A program made the translations under genes and the position numbers. The notes beneath the pieces were generated by a model. It was given only the letters and a program-made list of their open reading frames with translations. It searched no databases and was not told the origin of the DNA. Shown here piece by piece: positions 21,801 to 34,960 of a DNA stretch of 64,000 nucleotides; position 1 is the first letter of the stretch, and every line of letters begins with the position of its first letter. Source of the stretch: Callipepla californica brunnescens (lineage: Eukaryota; Chordata; Aves; Galliformes; Odontophoridae); assembly GCA_023055505.1 (NCBI GenBank), contig JALIRH010000008.1:5829775-5893774 (forward strand). The letters are read 5' to 3'.

Positions 21801-24800
21801 AGGACTTTCATGCACAGCTGCAAGCCATCCTGCTCCCTTCTGCAAAAGGTGGCAGATGGGGAGGCTGTGTTATCAGTTGATAGGCAGCATCTCCAGCAAT
21901 TGTCTTCCAGGACAAATAAAACCTTCTGTAGCACCACATCAGCTCCTTGCTTTCAGCAGACTGGGCATTAAAAAAAAAAAGGAAAAATATAAATATAATG
22001 TCAGCACCCCTCCCCCTGTAGCTGAGCTAGCACATATTCCTCCAAAAATCTGGTACTTGGAATTAAATACATTAAAGAGGAAAGGAAGGCAAAGAAGTTT
22101 GAAGAGAGAAACAACCCTGTATTAAACTTCTAACCCCACTGCCTATATGCCACATGCTGGGCCAGGGGAATTGTTTTACACATACCTTCAGCTTCTAAGT
22201 GTAAAACACAGTTACATGCTGTTTAGAGCGTCAGTCAGGCAACGTTTAGCAGAATTGAGCTCAAAGAGTAGCACTGAACAAGCCGATATTCCGCAGTATC
22301 ATTTGTTTTCAGCTTATGCTCTCCAGCTGTACTTTCTTGAAAGGAGAACAGAATGAAAACAAACCCCCCCAAAATTTCCAAAAGCTAGCAGCCTTTGTTA
22401 GAAGGCTGATAAAGAATAGGTCATTTTACTGCAAGTACACACCACCTTGTAATCTCCTCTTCACATTTCACTGCTTGCAATCTGCTACAAGAAGAACAAG
22501 AGAGTGAGTTGTCAGAAAGCACCAGAGCACGTGCCCAAATCCAGTGAATTCCATGCAAGCTTTACAATTATTCCTAAAGGTTGCAGTTCAGTAAACCTAA
22601 GCACTGGCCATATGCACGTTGCCTACAGGAGTGTTTTTCCCTAGAAAAACAATTTGCCTGTCTACAGTTGTAGGAAGGCTAGATACAGGAAACCATGGCT
22701 AAATATTTGTAACAGCCATCTTCAGAAAGCGCAGATGTACTCCACAAATACTGACTTAGCACTGGTCCCTGCAAGAGGGAAGCAGAGACTGACAGCACAG
22801 TATCTGTTCTACCAATGAAAGGATGGTGGTAACAGTGGGTAAATGCTTCGCCCAGAGATTTCACAGAAAGCCCAAGTGCTGAGGTGAGCCTTATAAAGCC
22901 GAAATGGTCTGTGAGCAAACCTGTCCATCACCCCCACAGAATTAAACAACCAGAGCTGGTTTCGCTCTTTCATTCTCCCCTTTCCTTACCCTACAAGAAA
23001 GAAAACAAATGTTTTGGCCCAGGGTCTGTTCTCTTCCTCATCCTGAACTGGGAGCAAGAGGAGTTAAAAAAACAAACAAACAAGACAACAAAGCAAGATG
23101 AGGCAATTTACTGTGTGACTCTACCCAAGAGGTTTCCCACCCAGGCTATAAATGAAAAAATGGCTACTCGTGCAGAACACTGCCTACAGGTCTAGGACAA
23201 ATCAAAATACTCTATCAACACACCAGGTCTTGCAGATGTACAGAGAGAGTGGCAAGAAAATCTGTGGTTTAGCAGCACTAATTGTCATGGCTGGTTATAA
23301 TAACTTCAACATAACCAGGCGACTTCTTAGAAACTCAGCCATCTCACCTACACCTTGATGGAACACCTACAGATGAGCAGCATTAGTCTGTTTGAAGGCA
23401 AAAGTTACCTTAAACTCTTACAGAAGCAGACATCCATGGAGTGAGCTGCTGTATCTTCAACTGAATTTTTAATATTATTACAGTGCTTCAAAAGCAAATG
23501 GTTAACCATGCCCCATGGATCTTTTTAGCTCATCCTCATGACTTCAGTGAGCATCTGTCTGAACAGCATTTAAACACAGTCCTTACCATCCAGGTGGGTT
23601 TATGGTTCACCTTAATAAAGGCAATAGGTGAACTGAAGCACACTTACAACATAGGGCAATATAAAGTCTGGCTTATAGCCCAAATCTGGGGTAAATCTAC
23701 AAATAAATGTGCTGACAAGACACGTGGGACCTCTCCAGAACACCTTCATTTTCTGAATTAGGGAAGGTAATTCAATTGCACATGTGCTTTATAATAATTC
23801 CATTTACAGTGATAAAAACTACAGGTACGATTCACATTTGAAAATATTTTAACACACTGCACATCCTTGTAACAGATTACTAGCACTGCTCTGCTACTCA
23901 GAAGCTGAAAAACAGATCCAGATAATGACAAATGTTACCAGCACATGAATGCAGCAATGCTCAGTAGTACACTGAAGATTTGCTTTCTGAACTAGATTTG
24001 TTTGCTCTTCTCCTACCCTCAAATACTTCCACAAAACAACTCCTCACTTCGTTCTGAGCACAGTGTGAAGGTACATTGAGACAGTTACTTCAGTGATGAT
24101 CTAACTGTTTTGTAGTAGAGAAGACACATAACATAAATACATACTGTTTTAAAACAACGACGACAAAAAAGTGCTTGCACAGGAGATGAGCCTAAGCTAC
24201 AGGAATGGGTTCCATAGATCCCCCCAGTTCAGCTTCCTCAAGTTTAACATGGTGGGAATGAGAATTTGGCACAGATTAATGCGCACTTTACGAATTCTAC
24301 TCTCAGCTCATTTATCACCATTAAATTCAGTTTGTGCATGCCAGGCTATAAAGATGAAACTTAAAATATATAAAGGTGTGAGAAGATTAAAGCTTGGATG
24401 AGAATTTCACTGAGTAGATACACTGGAGTTCAAAGACAGTGTTGTTCAGGGAGTTATGGATAGATTTATAGGCAAACTAATAACTGAGAAAGTTGAAGGA
24501 AAGTTCAGGTTTCAAGGATGAACCACTGCAGGCAGCTCCTGTAACAGGGAGTCAGTCACACAGTGCAAGCAGTCTGCAACATGACGGCTGAAATATGCTG
24601 AGCATTTCTTGCATTTTATCTCTCCATGAAACACACTTCATAAACAGGCATATAAAACACCCCTGCACAAGGACCTGCCCATAACAACTCCTATGGCTGT
24701 GGACAAGTTTTTATTGCTCTGGGGAAAGAAATTCAGACTGTTTTTAGGCAAATCTTTGCCCATCCCTCAATTCACTAGCACATTCCTGTCCTAACAGAAT

Positions 24801-27800
24801 AACAGCAGATGACAGAGTTTCTTGGTGCAAAACCTCATCACGCACATTAGAATATTATAATGTTCAAAATTATAAGTTTTCATTGTTGTTCTTAAACATG
24901 CTTTGTTTTTTGGGTTAATCTCCTCAAGAACACTTTTCTGAGAGAGGAAGTAAAACTGTGTGGATGAGAGCAAGGCATACAGAAAGACAAAGCGGCACAA
25001 ATACATGCTGAACCCATCTGGCTATCTGACCCATCTGCCCTTCTCCCACTGGCCTACTCTATCTACTTGTTGCATTTTTTACGACCTACTTGTTGTGTGG
25101 GACGATGTGCTAAGCTGTCCTCTTGCACTCTGGAGCCTCGCAGGAATTTCTAAATGCTATCACACTAAACCAATTTGCATTCTTTTTCAAGATTTCCAGG
25201 GCTTACAGCTCGTATATTCTCAGCTGGAACTTTCCACAGTAGTTTTCTATATGGGTTTTTCATACCACACTAGATAATAAAGTTATTTACTCTAGCTGGC
25301 AATGAAATGGAATAAAGTGTCTTCTGTATCCCGTTGTCACTTTCTTCATAGTTTGCCATAACTAACAGAAGTGATGACCGGTGACAGAACTGATGACTAA
25401 CCTGCTTCAATTTATAAAAATTGTGTTGAGCTGTTCAGGGACAATGAATATTTTACTCCGCCCCTTGTATCACTGCTACATGACACTTCCTCAATTGCAT
25501 TAATTTAACTTATCCGTAGGCTCCAACATATGCAGATCTCCCCAAACCAAGCAAATAACCAGAAGTAGTGCATCGTTTAAATTTTCATGCAATTGTATAC
25601 ACACTAATGAGCTCTGGGGGAGATCTGCAAACAACAGACCTGATTTGGCACTTCGTTACTCCTCATATTAACAGAATTACATTGCAATAAATCTGGAGCA
25701 ATGAAATTGCAAATTAGGCTCAATACATCTATTTAATCCTATTATTTCTTTACTACTTATATTTATATTTCTTCAAAAGGATTTTTTTCCGTAAGTAACA
25801 TAATTTCCATCAGCACAAAATGGGTACTAGAGATTATCAGAATTATTTTCATACTGAATTTATGATTTGTTGTCATTCCTTTCATGCAAACACAGCTGAT
25901 GCTCTCTGAAGACATTTCTGAAGCACTCTGATAACCCATGTTGAACACACACAGGTCTGTCTTTACTCAGCATTGCTCAGCTCTTCTTATCACAAACTCC
26001 TGTATCCATGTTTCAGCCTTGGGAAAGCTCTGCCTGAAATTTCACGCTGCTGAGCTGCTGCCTACAACTGGCACTCCTGTACTGAAAACAGTCATTTTGT
26101 GAGAAAAAAAGTATGTATTCCTACAGCTGCTCTAGGTTGTGTGTTATCATACTCTGAGCCTCTAAAGCACCAACACAAAGTTTAGTGAAGGAAAAGGGAT
26201 GGGTTAGGTGAGGCTGAGCAGATCGCCTGGTAAAAACGATTTGTTACTGAAGTGACTTCTTGTGTTCCTGAGCATATCAAGGGGATCCAACAGGAGAACA
26301 AACATTAAACCTCAAGAAAAATCTCTTGGTTTTCACATGAGATTACTGGAACCAGATAGATAACTTGTATTTTGCTCACACTCAATTTCTCCAGCCTTCA
26401 GGGCAGCACTGCTGGGCACAGCCTTCCCATACTTGGTCCCTCTTCAGACTCTGAGTGAAGAAGCCCTCTCTGAGCTGTCTCTACGGGCCTGAGCGGCTGA
26501 AGAGAAAATATGGCTGTGGTTGGAAGCTGCTGCCATTCTACATACACCCATCACTCTAACCCTTACAGCCCTGCTTAATGCAATTTGAGAATTAGGCTGG
26601 CAGCAGCACACCAGCCACAGCCTCTTCCCTGTCCTCCTCTAGGTCACCAGGTCCAGCCAACACAGTCTCGTCAGACCTCTCAGATGACACATAAGGACTC
26701 ATCCCCTGACTGCACTAGCTAGCTGTTCCAGAGAATAAAGATACAAAGAGAAGGACAGCAAAAAGAGACCAGTGCTTTTGTTTGGGCCCTCTCCTCCATA
26801 TGCACTTCCCAGCTTCATGTTTGATCCTTTTGACCCATGGTTTTGTGACCACCATCTGCACAAGACACAACTGATGTCAAACAAGATGAAGAAAAATCTA
26901 GTATGGCCAACATGCCGAGCAGTGTGGCTGCACTCTGGAAGGAACTATGAAACACTGTAAAGACTCTGCATTTATTGCTTCTTACTGATTCACTGTCAAA
27001 CAAACTTCATCAGTACATGTCCCTTCCAGCCCCCCCACTCCTAGCCACCAGCTAGCTGATGCAGCTGCAAACGTGAGCTTCATTTGTCTGCAGGGAAGCT
27101 ACTGTGAACTAAGATCTACCTAGATTTTCATATCCCAAAATCAATCTGTAAGGATGGCAATTAAGAAAAGCACTGCATCTGGGCACAAAGTAAGGCTAAG
27201 CAGTGCACTCACCTCTTTATGTACTCGTGTACCTATCATTTCCATAGGAAAGTGAATCCCATCATCCCACTAACACCGCCAAGTTCAAACATAAATAAAG
27301 AAGGAAAGGAATTTGGAAGTTCTTTCAAAAATTTTTACATGGTTACAGTTTCAAAGCTTCCCAAAGAGATTTTGATACTAATCTGAGGCATTCAGCAATT
27401 GGTAAATGTGAAGGTTAAGATTAGGGTTAGCCAACACTTAGATACTTCAATAAATGACTTGAATCATCACAATGCCAAGCAGGGAGCAAATAAAGGAAAC
27501 AATACTGTTCCCAGACCAATAGAAAATATGGTGGTTTTTTTTTTGTTTCTTTGTTTCTTTGTTTTTTTGTGATCTTTTCCTTTGCAGTTCTATTACCAGT
27601 TTGAGAGATGAAAATTTCAAAATTAGAATTTAACAAGACAACATGTATGTGTGCGTGTGTTTGGTTTTTGTTAATGGCATATTAGTTTGCTGCTGAATTA
27701 CCATTATGCTTTAACAGATTCTGGACACAGGCTCCTTTACTATGTGCCTCACGTTCTAAACACCATTTTTTATCTTTCTCATTTACCTTTACGTAAGTTA

Positions 27801-30800
27801 AAAAAGGCAAGACACAAACGTCAGTCCAATTTTACACTTGTGATATGTATAAACATATATATTTATTTTTTTATAATAATAACTCCACGGTGACTGCTTT
27901 CTTTTCAACCACATTTTCAGACCTAATAAACCACTTAAGTATATCTTATCATCTGTCTCCTTGCCTTCCTTCTGTGCTCCAGTTCTCAGAGCAAACTGTG
28001 TTATTCAGTGAACTCAGGTTTTAACAACGAAAGACCCTTCTACTTAGGTCTGTAAAATCCAGCACAGTGGTATACTTTGCTTTTTTTGTTATAAAACCTA
28101 GGTGATAATGGTGCAGCGGATGAAATGCTAACATATCAAAACAAACTCTTCAACTCACTATTTAATCCAGAGTACAAAACCCCAAAATATTAAAAACAGA
28201 TTCAGAGTTACACACAGCCCTAAAGAATGCTTCCCACTAAATTCCTTCGCCTTTGTGTCGACTCAGCCTTTTTCACTCCATCAGCATTCTCAGCAAAGCC
28301 AGAGGGAATTTTGCCAGGGTAAATACTGCTAAATGGTGTCACTTCTCCGCGGAGATGCGGCCTTTTTCCTCCCTTGTCAAGTCTTTTCTGATGTCAATCT
28401 GACTGTAAGATTAAGCAGATGTACTTTTTTCTACCTGAGTACTCACAGTTTTGAGATAAACATTGATTCCTCATGTGTAACAATATGCCTGTGTCATTGT
28501 GACATCTCAGATAATTCTAAACTAATTAAGTCAATGATTGAGTAAGCATTTGGAAATAGGACATTTCCAGAATCATTCTTCTTATGGGTGGAAACAGCCA
28601 CCCAGACCAGACTTCCTAGGAAGTGTTCAATTTAACATGCTCTCTAAACCCATCACAGTAGTGAGTTACCTATTTTGGTTATGCTTGTACTCCCTTCTCT
28701 GGGAGAAGTCAAGGCCTTGTGCTTGTTTTCAGTTTTTTGGGTTTTTTTTCAACCAGAGTCAAAACCTCTAAGCCCAAAGAAGCCCGTAGTCAAACACTAG
28801 GGGCAAGAAAACTCAGGAGCTCAGGGTAACATTATTTGCTCATGCTCATCTCCCAGAGTGCTGACAATTTCTGCATCTCCTTGTCCTTTCCATGTTTATC
28901 AGAAAAACTTATTCAAAAAGCAGAATTAATGAGCAAGGGCAGATGTTTCCCTTTGCAGCTGAAACAATATCAAAGCACGGATGTGAAGATTCGGGCCTCT
29001 GCAGCAATAAGAAGCAGACCGAATCCTTCCAAAGCATCCTCCAACTCAAGAGGCAACAAGGAGGGCAGGGCTGCGACCACCCTGCCTGCTTGCCAGGAAC
29101 TCACAAGTTGGCCCATGCACATCCTGCTCAGTGGGATTGCTGCTAGCAATGGAGCAGGCACCTGTCACCCGCACTTTCTGGTTGGGAGATCAGGACTGTG
29201 GAGACTGAGCACAGTGCTACTAGTTCACAAAAGACAAAAGCTGCTCAGGGGTGGTAAGTGCTGCATCAAGACCAGAAAAAAAAATATAGCAAAGGAAAAA
29301 GAAAAGTAAAAGCTTCTTTCTTCTCCCTGTGCTTTACTTCAATGTGATATGATGCACGTAATACACTGAATTTTTTTTGCTTGTTTTTTAATAATATAGC
29401 TTTAATTTTACTCCCAGAAGCATAATCAGAATTCTAGTTTGTGTATTCAGGGCCCTGGTACAGCCTGAAATATGCACAGTCCCAGCTTAGTAAAAGCAGG
29501 TAATGCTTTTGTGTTAGGTCCTGCATTGATGTACCTTCCAAAGACAAAAGCAGGACTATGCATTATTCATCACCGCCTTTCACTAGTTTGGTAACATCAA
29601 TTAAAACTAGGCTTCCAGGACATTATTGCCTTTAAAATATCAAAGCCATGTGACAGCTGTTCAGGACTGGGCCCCTCTCCTCCCCATAAAGCCCTGAACA
29701 GAAGCTGCATACTTGAGCTAAAGCAAACTTCATAGGAAGGAACTTGTACCATTGCTCAAAGATCTCAGCACAACCTGATGACACTCCCAATGAACACACT
29801 TCATCTGGTTGCTTCTTAGATGCATGGTATCCTCAAAAGGTTGGCTGTGTATAATATTCATCAAATTCACGCTCGGGGTGATCCATGTGGATTTAGCAAT
29901 TACCACTGACAGTAAAGGTCACACGATTTCGCCTGTTCCAAAACTGTCTGTTCCTCTTCTGTGCTCGGCAGTCACAGCAGGACCAAATCCTTGCTTTCAA
30001 ATATGTAGAGCTCAATTAATTTTATGTGCATTTTTCCTCACGGATTTTGTCCAGCTTTGATGAAAGATTCAACTTAGACCATTCAAACGTGTATCTTCCA
30101 AAAATTGCCTTAGCATTAAGGCTATTTAGAATATCTGAATCAAATCTCTCTTACATGGCAATACACTGGTTATAGAAAAACATTTTCAAGGAGTTCTGCA
30201 ACAAGAATGTGTTCCCAAGAAATAACGTATTGGCTAAACCCCTGACACAAATATAGGAAGTTCAAAAGGCTGAGCTGTCTGCTAGTCATGAAACATGAAC
30301 AGAGAACAGACCAAAGTTGTCTTCACATACAATTGCCAACCTCTGGTAACTACCATATCTTTTTTTAAATCTTGCTCTGAAAATTTGCTTCTGCACACAT
30401 TTCCGTTCTATAAACCATCCAACTAACTTGTTATCTTGCTCTAAAGCTTGCCTTGCTTTGTAATGGCAAGATGATTCCAGTTGTTCACACTAAAACACAG
30501 ATCTGCATGGGTGTCCTTCAGATTTCGTAATGACGTGGCCATTCCCCAGACTACCAGGCCTAAACCACGGCACCGACCACAGAAATTCTGACCGAGCCTG
30601 TGGCTCGAGGTTCCTCCTTAAACAAATGTACGAGAGGGGGAGGAGAGTGGCAGTACGGGGTTCATCAGCTGCAACAAAACCTTTACAGAAAAAGGACCTT
30701 AGAACAAGCCTCCCCCGCGTTTCTGTCTTCAGTCACATCCCTCCGTGACCTCTTGGGGCAGACAGCTCCAGTAGCTGCTGCTGCCTCAGTCCCTGAGCAG

Positions 30801-32624
30801 CCTTTTCATAATTTAAGTTCTTGTTTTCTACATTTCTTATCCTAGATAAAGTGAAGTTTCAACGAAAACAAAGGCAAACATCACCACACGAAAAGTCACA
30901 AAAGGGCAATCTCATATTTATTTTGAGTTGAAAGGCAGCCATACCTGCCAGAGTTAGTGTTTTCCACTTTTTCTAGACAGGCATCTTGTGCAAAATGGCA
31001 CATCAGGCATGCAAAAGTTACAGTAAGGGCTACAAACACTGCTGCTCTACAGCTAAATCCACTGCCACACAGAACAAACTTGCAATAAATTTATAGCCCG
31101 TCACTGAAAAGATCAGCACTTATGTGCAAAGTAATTATATATGTTTGCACAAAGTAATCTAGAGACCACAAAGAAAGGAATTTGAAGAAATGATACAGAA
31201 CACAAGAAGTAAGCAAACCAGAAGTTCTCAGAGTCCTTGGACTCCTTCTGGAACCTCTGAAAGACACTCCTTGCTCTGCACAAGCCGTGCTGCAGGCACA
31301 ACACAGTGGACAGGCTTACTCCTGCAGGGTCTCAGTGATGTTCTGTCTGCCACAGCATTAAAACAGATCTGTGGGAACCTCTGCTTAAAGGAAGGTAACA
31401 CCTCTGATACTGGAAATTCAATATATTTTTTAAAATGCTACATCTATGATGTCATCATTTGATAAAATATGAAATATCATTTTGGAAACCTGAAATGCAT
31501 CTGGTAAAAGCAAAACAGCACTGTTCATGCAGTGCCAGAATACTTACAAACTTGTGCAAGTCTTCCAATTTTGCTTTCAAAAACAAGAAGGTAGGTTTCT
31601 AGTTACCCCTTCATGATTTCACTCTGTCCAGCAGAAAAAGGCAATTGATTGCAGCTCAGCTATGAGCCCTCTGCAGCGCAGGAGCCGTGGTCAGCAGCAG
31701 TGCCTGCCGCCTTTGTTCAGCTGCTATGGCTCCATTCCCCACATTGCCAGCCAAGTCCAGCAGGTTAAGAGCGCACGCTGCATTTTTCACAGGGACATGG
31801 TCTGTGATGCAGATGAGGTTGCTCTCTAAGCTTGCCTTCAGAAAGCATTCTCAGGAACCCAGACCGACCTTTCCTCCTCAAAATCTCTCATTCTCAAAAG
31901 GGAGCAAAAAACCCCAAACACCTAAGCTTCACTAGCAAAAAGCTTCTACCAAGGAATTGTGTTTCCATCTAAACTCTCCTCCTCTCTCTTAAGCTTTTCA
32001 CTACAAATCTAGGGAGACAGTACATACTCTGAACATTTAAGATATGATCCTAAGTGGTAAGCCATCAAGCTTTACTAGTACCTTCAAAATCAAATTGTGT
32101 CAGTTATCTTGAGAAGCAAGCTATATATCTCTTTTTTTCTGTATTGTTACACGGATTAAAGGCTATTGTAAGAGGAATTTGAATTAGCTGATCTTTTGGA
32201 AAACTGCTGAATCTGAAACAGAATAAATATCACAAGGAATGAACTGGGTTTTGGGGAATGCATCAAAATACTATGAAAGGAACAGTTCAAGTATTACTGC
32301 AAGGCTGTATTGCCAATGAAAGATCCTGAAGAGGTTGAGCTCAGGAAACATTCAGACAGGACACCAGCCTGGAAGCAGAGTGCATAACTACATGGCTGAG
32401 AATCAAAACCAGCAGCACCAGGCAGCAGCCAGAACCTTCATCCAGCATCAGCCAATGGTTGTCAGCCAAGTGGCAATTTCAGATAAGTATACAGACTGGA
32501 GAAGAACTCATTGAGAAAAGCCCTGCAGAGAAAGACCTGTAAGTCTGCTGCATGAAAAGCTGGACACGAGTTAGCAGTGTGTGCTTGTAGCCCAGAAGGC
32601 CAACAGTGTTCTGGGCTAAATCAG
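18861..32624. other. AT-rich region without recognised genes
   Basis: I see only short open frames with no domain or splice support, scattered simple repeats (for example T-rich tract near 27535-27570), and no clear transposon. It may be intergenic or intronic. Confidence 0.5.
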
Positions 32625-33216
32625 AAGAGGGCTGGCAGGAGGGCAAAAAGGGGAATGTCTCAGTCGACCCTGCCCTTCTGAGTCCCCATTTAGAATACTG
32701 CATCCCGTACTAGGGCTGCTAGCATGAGAAAGATTTGGAGCAGTTGGAGCAGATTCAGAGGATGACCATGAAGACATTCAGAGGGTGGAGCATCTCACCG
32801 AAGAGGGATTTGGACTTCTTCAGCCTGGCAAACAAAAGGCTCAGCAGATACCTGAGATGGCCTTCCAAAATAAATGGAAGCTTATAAACAGAAGGGAAGT
32901 CAACTTTTCACAGTTAAAAAGAGATACCACAGGGAAGAAAAGTTTTGAACGACAAAAAGAGAGATTTAGATCAGATATCAGGGAAATATTTCACTACGAG
33001 GAAAGTGAGGTGCCGGCCACGTGGCCCAGAAAAGCCGTGAATGCCTCAACCCTGGAGGTGTTCAGGGTCGGGTTGGATGGGGCCCTGAGCAGCCTGAGCT
33101 GGTGCCCAATCAAGTAAGTATCAACCCTGCCTGCAGCAGGAGGTGGGAACTAGATGGTCCTTAAGGTCCCTTCCAACCCAAGCCATTCTCTGGTTTTATG
33201 AAACTACTCAGCGCTG
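32625..33216 (+). mobile_element. CR1 LINE 3' fragment upstream of gene E
   Basis: The segment follows CR1 from 'gagtccccatttagaatactg' through 'cctggaggtgttcagggtcgggttggatgggg' to the standard 3' end. It is much longer than the 65-base remnants before A and B but has the same 3' end and junction to the RING unit. It therefore probably shows the older arrangement. Confidence 0.85.
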
Positions 33217-33514
33217 CACTCAACTCATGTTTAAAGTCATCCCTAAGAGGGAAACTAAGCAAGGTTAGGATAAGGGACAGTAAGCAATGTCTCTTTACCT
33301 CTTGGCAAGGAATACCAGGGGGAGGATTTATTAGTTTGTGTTATATGCCAGTGCTATTGCAGCTAATGTATGCATCAGTGGCAATCCAAAATCTGGTGCA
33401 ATGGTTGCTTCAATAAAGCATTTCTTTTCAATGTTTGGGAAACTTCCCCTGTGAAAGTCCTTGGGTGGACTCTGACAGGGAGACAGCAAAGCTATTAATG
33501 TGACAACTGCCAGC

Positions 33515-33770
33515 ATGCAAATCTGCATCTACCCGTGTGCTCTGTGATGTCACGGAGAGTCACGGTCAGCCCGTGACCTCACAATAGAGCGAGTGCCTAT
33601 GAACGCAGTGAGCACCCAGCCCACCTTCAGTCTGCTGGCGACTGTCAAGGAGTCAGTGTCTTCCTGCTGGAGCACGAGACCTCGAGACCTTGCCAGATTA
33701 CGTGAGACGTCAGAGTCCTGCGAGCGGATTACCAGTCACCGAGGATCCGCTCCAGGAACGCCAGACGTCA
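33515..33770 (+). promoter_or_regulatory. Candidate promoter of RING gene E
   Basis: The octamer (33515-33522), TGATGTCA (33545-33552), the inverted repeat (to 33577) and ACGTCA at 33707-33712 and 33765-33770 are all kept, at a constant offset of 31682 from gene A. Confidence 0.45.
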
Positions 33771-33914
33771 GAGGTCCTGCCAGAGACGCACGAGGAGTCC
33801 GTCACTGGTGGGACAAGCGAGAGGTGCTGAGGGCCGGAGGCCGCTGACGGCTCTGCCACAGGCAGCCTCCAGACTCAGTCCTCTGAGCACCTCCGTGCCA
33901 GGGCAGCTGCGGCC

Positions 33915-34442
33915 ATGAGCCGGGAGGCAGCTGCCAACGGGAGCCAGGAGCCACAGGTGCGGCCGGCGGAGGCCAATGAAGAGATGTGCTCCATCTGCCT
34001 CGGCCCGCTGGACAACACGGTCCGCATTATCCCCTGCAGGCACACCTTCTGCAGGGACTGCATTGAGCTCTGGGCCGAGGAGAACGCCACCTGCCCACTG
34101 TGCCGCCAGCGCATCGGCACGCTCGTGAGAGTCGCACCACGGCCCCCAGCGAACGCGGCTGCCCGCCAACTATGGGGAAGGCGCCCGAGGCGCCAAGAGC
34201 GGCGCGAAAGAAGTAGATCGCCACAGCGGTCCCGGAGCATCTCACCCCAACGCGCACGGCGCAGCCCCTCCAGGCATCCCCACCGGCTCGTCCGCAGCCT
34301 CTCCTGGCAGTGGGAGCTGAATAGGAGCAGCCGGTCCCGGTCGCCGTCGGACATCAGGGAGGCCGAATGGCTGAGACAGCTCCGAGAGCAGCAGTGGGGC
34401 TCCGGGGACCACGCACGGGCCCGCACCAGGCCTCGCTTCTGA
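33915..34442 (+). CDS. RING-finger protein E with SR-rich tail, 175 aa
   Basis: It is a near twin of B located 15 kb outside the main array. The C3HC4 RING (residues 25-63) is complete. The Ser/Arg-rich segments at about 99-120 and 137-145 are kept. It ends at the same TGA as B, with the one-base excess relative to A and D. Differences from B are five replacements and six silent changes, closer to what is expected for a constrained gene. The 3' sequence is of the A/C type and not of the B type. A nuclear TOPORS-like E3 role is inferred. Confidence 0.7.
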   Translation: MSREAAANGSQEPQVRPAEANEEMCSICLGPLDNTVRIIPCRHTFCRDCIELWAEENATCPLCRQRIGTLVRVAPRPPANAAARQLWGRRPRRQERRERSRSPQRSRSISPQRARRSPSRHPHRLVRSLSWQWELNRSSRSRSPSDIREAEWLRQLREQQWGSGDHARARTRPRF

Positions 34443-34809
34443 GCGGGCGTCCCGAACTCACCTGGGGACAGCACGGGAATGGGAAAGCGCTGGCGGGGAG
34501 AAGGCTGAGGCACTGCACAGCTCTTCTGCCTCACTCAGCTCTACGGACATCGCCTCCCCGCACTGTGTCAGTAGAAGCGCTGCCAGCGGCTCGAGCTCAT
34601 CGCTCCATTCCCCTCTGCTCAGCCCCGGTGAGACCCAGCATCCAGGTCTGGGCTCCTCATTACGACAGAGACCTGGGCACGCTGCAAGGAGCCCAAAGAA
34701 CAGCAGAGACAAAGAGAAGGTGTGGGGAGGAAAACTTGGAAGTGTCAAATTATGGGAAATCCCAAAATTGATGGTAGAGAAGTTACTTCTGTTTCCTTTT
34801 GAGAGTTGA
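34443..34809 (+). pseudogene. Ser-rich tail frame of gene E, +1 frame
   Basis: In the +1 frame the tail is open to a TGA at 34807-34809, without the extra stop seen in B. E therefore lacks only the one-base shift to read through. Confidence 0.4.
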
Positions 34810-34870
34810 AACACAGCCTTTGCCAACCCAGAGAGAAGCTTTGGCGCAGTGCTGTAGGATCAGGGATGCC

Positions 34871-34960
34871 ATGGGTGCCACTGCATGTCGTCCTCCTCCG
34901 GAGCTGCTACAGAGGGTCCCTGTCCTGCCTCACTGCAGCTGCACACTCGGGCTGAGCTGT
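34871..34960 (+). pseudogene. Diverged remnant of the MDAAAC-type first exon
   Basis: An ATG in the context gatgccATGg starts MGATACRPPPELL, clearly related to the first exon of C, but the sequence then drifts and no GTAAG donor is found at the expected place. It marks an older copy of the type II gene after E. Confidence 0.45.

Noticed and set aside
27418..27431. TTAGGG-like motif suggesting an internal telomeric repeat
   Set aside because: Only one unit is present.
32785..33117. 110-codon plus-strand frame upstream of E
   Set aside because: It lies inside a CR1 3' fragment and matches its untranslated consensus.
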